A stretch of DNA of 37,209 nt from Chloroflexota bacterium (lineage in GTDB: Bacteria > Chloroflexota > Limnocylindria > Limnocylindrales > CSP1-4). Of this stretch, positions 24,000-32,346 are shown one piece after another. The position numbers and the translations under genes are program-made. The stretch is taken from contig JAJZRG010000039.1 of the NCBI GenBank assembly GCA_021802825.1, positions 1 through 37,209 on the forward strand, given 5' to 3'. The notes under the pieces are model-generated. The model had not been told where the DNA came from. It saw only the letters and a program-made list of their open reading frames with translations, and ran no database searches. The number at the start of each line of letters is the position of its first letter. Within the stretch, counting starts at the first letter, position 1.

Positions 24000-25382
24000 C
24001 TACCCGGCGCGGGTGGCGCCGGTGAAGCTGAATGACGATAGTCGGACCGCGGGCACGACGCTGCCGCCGAGCAGCCCCCGCAGGCACCGCCGGTCGCGGC
24101 TGACCGCCTCGACGCCGGCGAGCGCGTCGAGGTAGGACATCGTGAACCGCAGGTTGCGCACCGGCCCGACGATCCGCCCGCCCTCGACGAGGAACGTCCC
24201 GTCCCGGGTCATGCCCGTGATCACGACTCGCTTGGGGTAGACCGGGTTGGTGTAGTGGAAGCGGGTGACCAGCAGCCCGCGCTCGAGCCCGCCGATCAGG
24301 TCCTCGGTGGTGGCGTCGCCTGCAGCCATGGCCATGTTGGTGGGGAACGGGCCATAGGGGTTCGGTGCCGGCAGGCCGTGGCCCGTCGAGTGGCGGCCCG
24401 CGCGCGATGCCGTCCGCGCGTCGAACGCGAGGTCGCGGCAGACGCCCCGGTCCAGCAGGGCGAGCCGCTGCTTGGCGACGCCCTCGGCGTCGAAGCCCAC
24501 CGGCAGCCCGGCCGGGTCGCGACCGTCGTCGGTGATCGTCACCAGCGGCGAGGCGACCTGCTTGCCGGCCTCGAAGAAGGAGCGGTCCTCGGCCACGGCC
24601 AGCGCGCTGAAGCCGAGGTAGCCGAGCATGTCGAGCAGGTCCACGACAGCGTAGCGGTCGAGCACGACCGGGTAGTCGCCGGGCTCGATGTCAACCGGGT
24701 TGGCCGAGGCGCGCGCCCGCTGCGCCGACTCGCGCCCCAGCGCCGCGGCGTCGATCGCGGTGGCGTCAACCGAGCACTCCTCCGCGTAGCCGGTCCCGTG
24801 GTCGGGACCCATCGAGACCGTGAGCAGCTGGCTCGTCGTGCGGCGCTCGGCTGCCCGGACGCCCTTCGAATTGGCCACCGCGAACGCCTCCGCGTCCGTC
24901 GCGAACGAGCCGAACGCCGTCACGCCCTGCACCTCGGCAGCCGCGATCACGGCCCGGGCGCCGTCGGCGCGCAGCTCGGGCGTGGCGCCGGCCGTCGCGT
25001 CGGACCAGGCCGCCTCGACGGCCTCGGGCACGCCATCGGGCTCGGGGAGCCCGGCCCAGTCCTCGAGCTCCTCCACGTACGCCGCGATCGCGGCGGCACG
25101 CTCGACCAGCGCCCGCAGCCCCTCGGCGTCCGTGCGACCGGAGGAGCTCACGGCCACCCGCCGCCCCTTGGCCACCCGCAGGCTCACCGACACCTCGGAC
25201 GAGGCGACGTTCTGGTGGACCTCCGAGTTGGCGAATCGCGTGAGCGCGGACTCGCCCGAGACGACCAGCGCCTCGGCCTCGGTGACGCCGGCGCGCTCCG
25301 CGAGGCGCACGACCTCCTCGGCGATCCGGAGGGCAGCCCCGGGGTCCGCGGCGGTAGCCAGTGCTCGCGCTGAACCGGTCAC
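24000..25382 (-). CDS. pmbA: TldD/PmbA family metallopeptidase, PmbA-like (TldE) subunit
   Basis: 460 aa from the GTG at 25382, which overlaps the tldD stop (GTGA). Members partner with TldD; TldE/PmbA lacks the metal site itself but shapes the peptide tunnel. Seen here: EVSVSLRVAKGRRVAVSSSGRTD (PmbA N-terminal region), AFAVANSKGVRAAERRT, PVVLDRYAVVDLLDMLGYLGFSALAV, STGHGLPAPNPYGPFPTNMAMAAGDATTEDLI, and a C-terminus with VVITGMTRDGTFLVEGGRIVGPVRNLRFTMSY. No HExxxH is present, as expected. TldD/E degrades unfolded peptides and processes peptide natural-product precursors such as microcin B17; no RiPP precursor is evident next to it. Confidence 0.92.
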   Translation of the reverse strand: MTGSARALATAADPGAALRIAEEVVRLAERAGVTEAEALVVSGESALTRFANSEVHQNVASSEVSVSLRVAKGRRVAVSSSGRTDAEGLRALVERAAAIAAYVEELEDWAGLPEPDGVPEAVEAAWSDATAGATPELRADGARAVIAAAEVQGVTAFGSFATDAEAFAVANSKGVRAAERRTTSQLLTVSMGPDHGTGYAEECSVDATAIDAAALGRESAQRARASANPVDIEPGDYPVVLDRYAVVDLLDMLGYLGFSALAVAEDRSFFEAGKQVASPLVTITDDGRDPAGLPVGFDAEGVAKQRLALLDRGVCRDLAFDARTASRAGRHSTGHGLPAPNPYGPFPTNMAMAAGDATTEDLIGGLERGLLVTRFHYTNPVYPKRVVITGMTRDGTFLVEGGRIVGPVRNLRFTMSYLDALAGVEAVSRDRRCLRGLLGGSVVPAVRLSSFSFTGATRAG

Positions 25383-26845
25383 GACATCACCCCCACCCGC
25401 ACATTGCGGAACCTGGCCCCGGACACGCCGTGGCCGACATGGCCGGTCTGGGTGGGCTCGCCCTTGCCGCAGTTCGGCGTGCCCCACATGTGCCATGAGC
25501 TCGCGTCGCCGACGGCGTCCATCGAGCGCCATAGCTCGTACGTGATGCCGGTGTAGGTGCCGTTGCGGAACAGCCGCCCGACCTTGCCGTGCTTGACCTC
25601 GCGGACGACCTCGGTGCCGAACTGGAAGTTGAGCCGGCGGTCGTCGATGGACCACGACCGGTTGGTCTCGAACAGCAGTCCGTCGTCGGTGTCGGCCACG
25701 ATCTCGTCGAAGCTCATGCCGGGCTTGGGCAGCAGATTGACGTTGGTCATCCGGATGAGCGGGATGCGGTTCCAGCCGTCGGCTCGCATCGCCCCGCCAC
25801 TCCGCCGGCCGATGCGCGGCGCTGTCTCGCGCGACGAGAGGTACCCGACGAACATGCCCTCCCTGATGAGCGGTACCTGCTGCGCAGCCACGCCCTCGTC
25901 GTCCCAGCCGAACGTGCCCAGCCCGCCCGCCACGGTCGCGTCGGCGACGATGTCGCACAGGTCCGAGCCATACCGGAAACCGTCGAGCATGTCGGGCATC
26001 AGGAAGCTCGTTCCGGCGTAGCTGGCCTCGGTGCCGAAGGCGCGGTCGAGTTCGCTGGGGTGGCCGCAGCTCTCGTGCACCTGCATGTAGAGCTGGCTCG
26101 GGTGGAGCAGGATCGTGCGGGTGCCGGAGGGGAGGGGAGGGGCGCTCAGCAGCTCCACCGCCTCGTGCGCCACGCGCTCAGCGTTGCCCCCCAGGTCCAT
26201 CGCGCGGACGAACTCGTAGCCCGCGGAGCCCCACAGTCCGCCGTTGTCGGGGTAGCTGCGGCGCTGGTGCTCGTCGCCGTCGATCGCGTTTGCCTCGAGC
26301 CCGCTCCCGACGTGCGTGATGCGCTGCTCCGTGTAGCTGCCATCGGACGCGGCGAACGTCTTGTCCTCGCGCTGCGCGGCGTAGATCGATTCGGTCCAGG
26401 CGATGCCCTTGACGGCGTTCATCGCCCGGTCGGCCTCTAGGAGCGCGCCGATCTTGCGCTCGAGTGGGATGGCGAAGGGGTCTTCGGAGACCGGCGTCTC
26501 GTAGCGGCCGTGGGCCGGCGGTCGGTCGTCGAGGGCCACGCGGTTGCGGATCGTGGTCGCGCTCGCCCGGGCGATCCGGACGGCCTCGGCTGCCACGCGG
26601 TCCGCCTCGGCGGCGCTCAGGTCGTGGCTGGCCGCGAAGCCCCATGCTCCGTCGACCAAGACGCGGACGCCGAAGCCCTCGGTTTCCCCGGCCGAGACGC
26701 CCTCGACTTTGGTGGACTTGACGGTGATGGACTCCTCGAGGCGCCGGACCACCCGCACGTCAGCGTAGGTGGCCCCCCGCGCGGTGGCCGTGTCGAGGGC
26801 GCGGCTCGTCAGGTCTCGCATTGCGTCCGAGGTTAGCAAGGGCAT
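25379..26845 (-). CDS. tldD: TldD family zinc metallopeptidase
   Basis: 488 aa, ATG at 26845 (a second ATG at 26821 is equally possible; neither has a clear RBS). The zinc motif is VHESCGHPSELDRAFG: HESCGH provides two His and the catalytic Glu, while a Cys near the end (GTPNCGKGEPTQTGHVGHG) corresponds to the conserved third metal-ligand region. Also typical are the N-terminal DVRVVRRLEESITVKSTKVEGVSAGETEGFGVRVLVDGAWGFAA and EASYAGTSFLMPDMLD. It is the catalytic partner of the downstream PmbA-like protein; the genes overlap, as required for a 1:1 heterodimer. Confidence 0.93.
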   Translation of the reverse strand: MPLLTSDAMRDLTSRALDTATARGATYADVRVVRRLEESITVKSTKVEGVSAGETEGFGVRVLVDGAWGFAASHDLSAAEADRVAAEAVRIARASATTIRNRVALDDRPPAHGRYETPVSEDPFAIPLERKIGALLEADRAMNAVKGIAWTESIYAAQREDKTFAASDGSYTEQRITHVGSGLEANAIDGDEHQRRSYPDNGGLWGSAGYEFVRAMDLGGNAERVAHEAVELLSAPPLPSGTRTILLHPSQLYMQVHESCGHPSELDRAFGTEASYAGTSFLMPDMLDGFRYGSDLCDIVADATVAGGLGTFGWDDEGVAAQQVPLIREGMFVGYLSSRETAPRIGRRSGGAMRADGWNRIPLIRMTNVNLLPKPGMSFDEIVADTDDGLLFETNRSWSIDDRRLNFQFGTEVVREVKHGKVGRLFRNGTYTGITYELWRSMDAVGDASSWHMWGTPNCGKGEPTQTGHVGHGVSGARFRNVRVGVMS

Positions 26846-27229
26846 CCCGGGCCGGTCGCTAGGGCGAAGCCCCTAATACCGGGCGCCCCGTCCTTGGTGC
26901 TCGAGGACTCGGCCGGGTTCCGCGTCGCGGATGCGGTCGTCCGAGCCGGTACGCCGCCCGACGCCTATGGGGATACTTGCTGCGCCGCTGAGCGGCAACC
27001 CCTGCGAATCTCGGTATGGGGTCGCCCGGCCGGGGTTCTTTCGGCCCCCCTGCGGAGACCAAGCGGCCCTTTGGCGCAGGGACCATCCTCCCGACGCTTT
27101 CCCCATCCGACGACCGTGGTCGCCGACGATCGCGCCTGATCGCCGACCGCGCGGTCGCCGGGCGCGTCCAATCTGCTGAACGGGCAAGCCGAGCGTCCCA
27201 CTGCTGGACGAGGGCCTGGAGGAGTTGAG
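26846..27229 (+). other. 384-nt non-coding region upstream of the hydrogenase operon
   Basis: No gene is evident on either strand. Several dyads lie in a row: GCCGC-TGA-GCGGC (26984-26996), ACCCC/GGGGT (26998-27002 with 27018-27022), GGCCG/CGGCC around 27029-27045, CCCTGCG/CGCAGGG (27048-27054 with 27075-27081), and the perfect palindrome CGACCGCGCGGTCG (27144-27157). A -10-like GATACT is at 26972-26977 with no -35. This could be a long structured 5' leader or two promoters with an operator. It matches no riboswitch I can name. Confidence 0.5.
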
Positions 27230-28456
27230 ATGGGCGATGGCGAAGGGCTTGTGACGAGCCCCGATCTGCTCTCGGTCGCGGGTTCAGCCCCGCCCGAGCC
27301 GACCGCGGAGGACCATTGGCTGCGGGTCGCGCTCGCCCACAAGGGCATCAGCCGCCGGCGGTTCCTCGGGTTCGCGTCGGCAATGACCGCGCTCCTTGCG
27401 CTGCCGGCGGCGATGACCCCGCAGATCGTCCACGCCCTGGAGACGAAGAGGAAGCCCGTTGTCGTCTGGCTCGAGTTCCAGGACTGCGCCGGCAACACCG
27501 AGTCGATGCTCCGCAGCTCCAACCCGCCCATCGCCGACATCGTCCTCGACGCGCTCTCGCTCGAGTACCACGAGACGATCATGGCAGGCGCCGGGGCCGC
27601 GGCCGAGAAGGTCCTCAGCGATCACGTCGCCGCCGGCGATATCGACATCCTGATCGTCGAGGGCTCGATCCCGACGGCCGAGGGGGGCATCTACTGCACC
27701 ATCGGCGGGCGGACGGCGCTCGACATCCTCAGGACGACCGCCGCAGCCTCGAAGCTCGTGATCGCGGTCGGCGCGTGCGCCTGGGACGGCGGCTTCCCGC
27801 GCCTCGGCCCCACGGGCGCCGTGGGCGTCGGCGACGTCATCGGCAACAAGCCGCTGATCAACCTCGGCGGCTGCCCGCACAACGTTGCCAACACGACGGC
27901 CACCATCGTCCACTACCTGACGTTCAACTCCGCGCCGGCGCTCGACCAGTACAACCGCCCGCTGTTCGCCTACGGGCACCTCATCCACGACCAGTGCGAG
28001 CGCCGTGCCAACTTCGACGCCGGCCGCTTCGTCGAGGCGTGGGGCGACGAGGGCCACCGCAACGGCTGGTGCCTCTACAAGATGGGCTGCAAGGGGCCGC
28101 AGGCCACCTACAACTGCCCGATCGTGCGCTGGAACAGCGGCACGAGCTGGCCGATCGGCGCCGGCCACGGCTGCATCGCCTGCGCCTCGCCTCGGTTCTG
28201 GGAGCGGATGACGCCGTTCTACGAACGACTGCCGGGCGTGAAGATGTTCGGCGTTGACGTCGATGCGCAGACGATCGGCTTGGGAGCCATCGGCGTCGTG
28301 TCGGTCGCCACGGCGGCACACGCCGCCTCGGTCGTGGCCCGCAAGGCGAGGGGCCGTCGGAAGGTGGCGGTCGCGCCCGACGGCACCGTGGGCCCCGGCC
28401 CCGGCACGGAGCCCGAACCCCAGCCCATCCCGGCCGGCACCGGCACCAGCGCGTAG
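27230..28456 (+). CDS. Group 1 [NiFe] hydrogenase small subunit (Tat-exported, membrane-anchored)
   Basis: 408 aa; GGAGGAG (27218-27224) precedes the ATG. A long leader ends in a twin-arginine motif SRRRFLG (41-47) and hydrophobic stretch, so the folded dimer goes through Tat. Iron-sulfur ligands: proximal Cys86, Cys183 (VGACAWDGG) and Cys215 (GGCPHN), with Asn89 where the usual CxxC second cysteine would be (CAGN); distal His253, Cys256, Cys281, Cys287; medial Cys296, Cys315, Cys318. A membrane helix at about 345-368 anchors the C-terminus, followed by a basic and Pro-rich tail. It passes electrons from the large subunit to the cytochrome b encoded two genes on. The sub-group (1d, 1e, 1f or other) is not settled from sequence alone. 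Confidence 0.93.
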   Translation: MGDGEGLVTSPDLLSVAGSAPPEPTAEDHWLRVALAHKGISRRRFLGFASAMTALLALPAAMTPQIVHALETKRKPVVVWLEFQDCAGNTESMLRSSNPPIADIVLDALSLEYHETIMAGAGAAAEKVLSDHVAAGDIDILIVEGSIPTAEGGIYCTIGGRTALDILRTTAAASKLVIAVGACAWDGGFPRLGPTGAVGVGDVIGNKPLINLGGCPHNVANTTATIVHYLTFNSAPALDQYNRPLFAYGHLIHDQCERRANFDAGRFVEAWGDEGHRNGWCLYKMGCKGPQATYNCPIVRWNSGTSWPIGAGHGCIACASPRFWERMTPFYERLPGVKMFGVDVDAQTIGLGAIGVVSVATAAHAASVVARKARGRRKVAVAPDGTVGPGPGTEPEPQPIPAGTGTSA

Positions 28457-28465
28457 GAGCGGACG

Positions 28466-30187
28466 ATGGCGAACGTTGTCATCGATCCTGTCACCAGGAT
28501 CGAGGGTCATCTCCGCATCGAGGCCCAGGTCGACGGGGGCAAGGTCTCGAAAGCGTGGTCATCCGGGACGATGTTCCGGGGCATGGAGCTCATTCTTCAG
28601 GGCCGCGACCCCCGCGAGGCCTGGATCTGGGCCCAGCGAATCTGCGGCGTCTGCACGACCGTCCACGCGCACACCTCGGTGTACGCCGTGGAGAACGCGC
28701 TGGGCATCGAGATCCCGCCCAACGCGCGGCTGATCCGCAACCTGATCGCGGGCGCGCAGCACATCCAGGACCACGTCATCCACTTCTACCACCTGCACGC
28801 GCTCGACTGGGTGGACGTCACGGGGGCGCTCAGTGCCGACCCGGCCAAGACGGCCCAGCTTGCCCAGTCCATCTCGACCTACGGCCGCAGCTCCGAGAGT
28901 CACTTCGCGGCGGTCAAGGCGCGCGTCAAGACGCTCGTCGATTCCGGCCAGCTCAGCCTCATGGCCAGCGGCTACTGGGGCCACCCGGCCTACCTGCTGC
29001 CGCCTGAGGTGGACCTGCTGGCGGTCTCGCACTACCTCGACGCGCTCGAGTGGCAGCGCGAGGTCATCAAGATCCACTCGGTGCTGGGCGGCAAGAACCC
29101 GCACCTCCAGACGTACCTCGTCGGTGGCATGGCGTCGGCGCTCGACCCGAACTCGCCCAACGTCATCAACTGGGAGCGGCTGACGTTCATCGCACAGCGC
29201 ATCAAGATGATGCGTTCCTTCGTGACCGACGTGTACAAGCCCGACGTGCTCGCCATCGGCGGGTTCGCCGGGTACAAGGACTGGTGGTCCATCGGCGCGG
29301 GGCACAAGAACTACCTCTCGTACGGCGCCCTGCAGGACGGGCTCCAGAACGACCAGGCCAAGTTCGGGTTCCAGCGCGGCATCATCGTCAACGGCGACCT
29401 GTCCAGGGTCCTCCCGTTCGACCAGCAGAAGGTCACCGAGGCGATCGCGCGCTCCTACTACACCTACGATGGGGGCGCGGCCGCCCTCCACCCGTTCGAC
29501 GGGCAGACCAAGCCCAAGTACACCGGCCCGCAGCCGCCGTACGACAGCCTCAAGCTGGGCGACAACGAGCAGTACAGCTGGCTCAAGGCGCCGCGCTACG
29601 ACGGCATGCCGATGGAGGTCGGCCCGCTGGCCCGGATGCTGGTCGCCTACGGCTCCGGCAACACCGCGGTCAAGGGGCTGGTGGACGGCGCGCTCCACGC
29701 GCTGGGCGACGCCCCCGCCGCCGCCCTGTTCTCGACCCTCGGCCGGGTCGCCGCCCGGATGCTCGAGACGGTCTACCTGCTCGACCTCATGGACGGCTGG
29801 CTCGCCCAGCTGATGACCAACATGGAGCACGGCGACCTGACGATCCACGACGGCTCCAAGTGGGACCCGTCCACCTGGCCGGCCGAGGCCGAGGGCTGGG
29901 GCTTCCACGAGGCGCCGCGTGGCGCGCTGGGCCATTGGGTCAAGATCAAGGACCGCAAGATCGTCAACTACCAGGCGGTCGTCCCGTCCACCTGGAACGC
30001 CGGGCCCCGCGACGAGAAGGGCCAAGCCGGCCCCTACGAGGCGTCCCTCGAGGGCACGCCGGTCGCCGATCCCACCAGGCCGCTCGAGCTGCTGCGGACG
30101 ATCCACTCGTTCGACCCGTGCCTTGCGTGCGCGGTCCACGTGGTGGATGCCAAGGGGCAAGAGCGGGTGCGCGTGGAGGTGCGGTGA
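28466..30187 (+). CDS. Group 1 [NiFe] hydrogenase large subunit
   Basis: 573 aa, ATG at 28466 with GGAG (28456-28459). It holds the Ni-Fe site that splits H2: L1 motif RICGVCTTVHA (Cys60, Cys63) and L2 motif DPCLACAVH (Cys552, Cys555, His558). The 15 residues after His558 form the C-terminal extension that a HyaD/HupD-type protease removes once nickel is loaded, and such a protease is encoded at the end of the operon. The N-terminus MANVVIDPVTRIEGHLRIEAQVDGGKV is typical. The stop overlaps the next ATG (TGATG). Probable role: periplasmic or outward-facing uptake of H2 feeding the quinone pool. Confidence 0.97.
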   Translation: MANVVIDPVTRIEGHLRIEAQVDGGKVSKAWSSGTMFRGMELILQGRDPREAWIWAQRICGVCTTVHAHTSVYAVENALGIEIPPNARLIRNLIAGAQHIQDHVIHFYHLHALDWVDVTGALSADPAKTAQLAQSISTYGRSSESHFAAVKARVKTLVDSGQLSLMASGYWGHPAYLLPPEVDLLAVSHYLDALEWQREVIKIHSVLGGKNPHLQTYLVGGMASALDPNSPNVINWERLTFIAQRIKMMRSFVTDVYKPDVLAIGGFAGYKDWWSIGAGHKNYLSYGALQDGLQNDQAKFGFQRGIIVNGDLSRVLPFDQQKVTEAIARSYYTYDGGAAALHPFDGQTKPKYTGPQPPYDSLKLGDNEQYSWLKAPRYDGMPMEVGPLARMLVAYGSGNTAVKGLVDGALHALGDAPAAALFSTLGRVAARMLETVYLLDLMDGWLAQLMTNMEHGDLTIHDGSKWDPSTWPAEAEGWGFHEAPRGALGHWVKIKDRKIVNYQAVVPSTWNAGPRDEKGQAGPYEASLEGTPVADPTRPLELLRTIHSFDPCLACAVHVVDAKGQERVRVEVR

Positions 30188-30969
30188 TGGCCGCCCTCCG
30201 GACCGGCGCTCGGGTCCCCGGAGACGACGAGACGATCGGCTCCGAGCCGATCTACGTCTGGGAGATCCCAGTCCGCGTCACGCACTGGCTCATCGTCATC
30301 TCGATCATGGTGCTCGCCGCGACGGGGCTGTACATGCACGGACCCTACCTCGTGCCGTCGAGCCCGGTGGAGGCGTCCTCGCGGATGGCCGACGTCCGGT
30401 ACTGGCACGAGATCTTTGCGATCGTGTTCAGCCTCTCGGTGGCGGTCCGGTCCTACTGGGGGTTCGTGGGCAACAGCTTCTCGAGCTGGCGCCAGATCAT
30501 CCCGCACCGCCGCGAGCAGTTCCACTTCATGAAGGAGATGGCCCGGTACTACGCCGGCCGGCGGAAGCATCCGGTCCCCTACGCGGGGCACAACCACCTG
30601 GCCGGCCTCGCCTACACGATCGTGGCGGTGGGCCTGTTCGCCCAGGTGGTGTCGGGCCTGCTGCTGTTCGGCTGGATCATGCAGACCGGTCCGTTCCACG
30701 ACCTGTTCGGCTGGAGCGGCATCCTCCCGGGCGGCATCCAGACCGTCCGGCTGGTCCACAACATCCTGACGTTCCTGTTCCTCGCGTTCATGATCCACCA
30801 CGTGTACTCGTCGATCCTGATCGACATCGAGGAGCGCGATGGCGTCCTCTCGTCGATGTTCTCCGGGTACAAGAACATCCGGGTGGGGCGGACGGTCGAG
30901 GCGCAGGGCCTCGTCGGGCGCTCGCCGGAGGAGCAGGCTCGCGAGGAGGGCGAGTCCGCCGATGCATGA
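30187..30969 (+). CDS. Ni/Fe-hydrogenase cytochrome b subunit
   Basis: 260 aa, ATG at 30187 overlapping the large-subunit stop by 1 nt. Four or five membrane helices: VTHWLIVISIMVLAATGLYM, YWHEIFAIVFSLSVAVRSYWGF, GLAYTIVAVGLFAQVVSGLLLFGW, LVHNILTFLFLAFMIHHVYSSILI. Candidate haem b ligands are His33, His74, His191 and His204/205, in positions like those of HyaC/HupC proteins, which pass electrons from the small subunit to quinone. 'EPIYVWEIPVRVTHW' at the N-terminus and 'PVPYAGHNHLAGLAY' in the middle are family-typical. The cytoplasmic C-terminus (SPEEQAREEGESADA) is acidic. Confidence 0.93.
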   Translation: MAALRTGARVPGDDETIGSEPIYVWEIPVRVTHWLIVISIMVLAATGLYMHGPYLVPSSPVEASSRMADVRYWHEIFAIVFSLSVAVRSYWGFVGNSFSSWRQIIPHRREQFHFMKEMARYYAGRRKHPVPYAGHNHLAGLAYTIVAVGLFAQVVSGLLLFGWIMQTGPFHDLFGWSGILPGGIQTVRLVHNILTFLFLAFMIHHVYSSILIDIEERDGVLSSMFSGYKNIRVGRTVEAQGLVGRSPEEQAREEGESADA

Positions 30970-31327
30970 GGCCGGGCTCCTCGCCGCCGCCATCGCCGAC
31001 GCGCTGGCGGCGCCGGGGCAAGACGAGGTGGCGGGCGCCGACTCGGGCACGGTGGGGGTGCGCCGGCCGGTGGGGGTGGAGATCCGGGTCCTCGACCCGA
31101 TCCACGTGGGCGTCGAATCCGCCCTGATGCACGCCGAGCTGGCCCTCAGGGCGCGCGGGCTGGAGGGGGTGGTGATCGAGGTCACCGCGGACCCCGTGGT
31201 GTGCCCGATGTGCGACGTGGCCAACGAGGTCCACGCCGACCACCCATTCTGCGAGGCGTGCGGCTGGCCGCTCCCGGACAGGGGCGGCCACCAGGTCGAG
31301 GCGACCGTCCGCTGGGCGGCGCCGTGA
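30962..31327 (+). CDS. hypA: Hydrogenase nickel incorporation protein HypA
   Basis: 121 aa, starting MHEAGLL: Met1-His2-Glu3 is the conserved nickel-binding end. The zinc site has Cys81 and Cys84 (VVCPMCDV) and Cys97 and Cys100 (PFCEACGWPLP). HypA delivers Ni2+, with HypB, to the large subunit before protease cleavage. An insertion of about 15 residues (PGQDEVAGADSGTVGV) precedes the conserved 'EIRVLDPIHVGVESALMHAELALR' region; such length variation is common. It overlaps the cytochrome b gene by 8 nt. No hypB, hypC, hypD, hypE or hypF is in the window, so these must be elsewhere. Confidence 0.9.
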   Translation: MHEAGLLAAAIADALAAPGQDEVAGADSGTVGVRRPVGVEIRVLDPIHVGVESALMHAELALRARGLEGVVIEVTADPVVCPMCDVANEVHADHPFCEACGWPLPDRGGHQVEATVRWAAP

Positions 31328-31376
31328 TGGGCCGTCCTGCAGTGCGCCTCCGGGCGTCGTGCCCGGGGCTCGGTGG

Positions 31377-31868
31377 GTGAGCGGCCGCTACGCGGTGCTC
31401 GGGCTGGGCAACCGGCTCGAGTCCGATGAGGCGCTCGGTAGCCTGGTGGTCGAGCGCCTCGCCGACGATCCCTCACTGCTCGCCGTCCTGCCCGACGCGG
31501 ACGCGGTCGAGACGATCGACGGCGGGACGGTAGGCCTCGGGCTGATCCCGTACCTCACCGGGCTGGACGGCCTGGTGGTGGTGGACGTGATCACGGCGGG
31601 CGAGCCCCCGGGGACCCTGCTCGACCTCGAGGGCGAGTCGCTCATCCGCAAGGATGTGGTTATGGGCGTCCACGACCTGGGTGCGGGCGAGCTGCTCGGC
31701 GCGCTCCACGTGATGGACGCTTGGCCGCGGCGCGTGCGCGTCGTGGGGCTTGAGCCGCTGGCCATCGAGCTGGGGCTGGAGCTGACGGCACCTGTGGCCG
31801 CGGGCGTGCCCGGGCTGCTGGACCGCATCGTCGAGCACCTGGCCGCCTGGCAGCGCGAGGACCCGTAA
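31377..31868 (+). CDS. Hydrogenase maturation endopeptidase (HyaD/HupD family)
   Basis: 163 aa from the GTG at 31377 (a GTG at 31359 would add six residues; neither has a clear RBS). The start VSGRYAVLGLGNRLESDEALG matches the family 'GLGN-x-L-x-x-D-E-x-x-G'. The nickel-sensing residues known from HybD correspond to Glu18, Asp70 (VVVDVITAG) and His99 (GVHDLGAGELL). It cleaves the C-terminal peptide of the large subunit after the conserved His, locking the Ni-Fe site. It is the last gene of the hydrogenase operon, 49 nt after hypA. The close genetic link supports a one-to-one match with the large subunit upstream. Confidence 0.9.
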   Translation: MSGRYAVLGLGNRLESDEALGSLVVERLADDPSLLAVLPDADAVETIDGGTVGLGLIPYLTGLDGLVVVDVITAGEPPGTLLDLEGESLIRKDVVMGVHDLGAGELLGALHVMDAWPRRVRVVGLEPLAIELGLELTAPVAAGVPGLLDRIVEHLAAWQREDP

Positions 31869-31985
31869 CTCCCGGCGGGTGACGGCGCCCCAGCCCGAAC
31901 GCGACAGTTCCGCCGCATGCCGAGGCGTTTCGCGGGCTCGCCCGGAACCTGTCAGGCCACCTCTCTGTTCCCCGGGGGTCGGTTC

Positions 31986-32116
31986 GTTGCGTGGCGGGTT
32001 ACGTTTCGACCGGTTTGGCCCCCCGGATGCCCGCTCCCCGGTTGTTTCGTAACCCAGGAGGCAACAAGGTGGCCGGCTTCGCAGCAGTGTGTGACCTGCT
32101 GGGTTACGCCGCGACA
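31986..32116. repeat. Three degenerate 26-bp repeats centred on GGGTTACG, alternating orientation
   Basis: Copies: 31986-32011 (+), 32040-32065 (-), 32091-32116 (+). Each has GGGTTACG as an exact core, and the flanks are partly conserved (GTTGC before and C-(A/G)-ACC after, in copies 1 and 2). Starts are 54 and 51 bp apart, about five helical turns. Copies 1 and 2 face each other and can fold into a hairpin (5 + 8 + 4 bp separated by internal loops, 28-nt apex). Confidence 0.55.
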
Positions 32117-32346
32117 TCGCAACAGGGCGGTTGTTGCGCGAGCGGTATGGATCCGCCTCCAGGCACGGGCCACACCGGCGAACATGTCGTTCGCCACTTC
32201 GGCTCACCTACCGCCCTCACCTGTAGGCGAGGCCTCACCTGACGCCCTTCGCGCCATACCGCCGCGCGAATACCGCCCTGATCCGCAGACGCAAGAGGAC
32301 GGCCCGCTCGGACCGCGGCGGTCGGCGCCTGACGGTGCGGACGCCC

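Noticed and set aside
26846..27229. Cobalamin or c-di-AMP/c-di-GMP riboswitch before the hydrogenase genes
   Set aside because: Looked for the conserved cores (for example GCCACTG with the B12 box, or GEMM-type conserved loops) and did not find them.
31952..32242. Short open frames on both strands in the stretch before tmk
   Set aside because: Neither has an RBS or a family resemblance; odd Cys/Trp content and the repeats that run through them argue for non-coding DNA.
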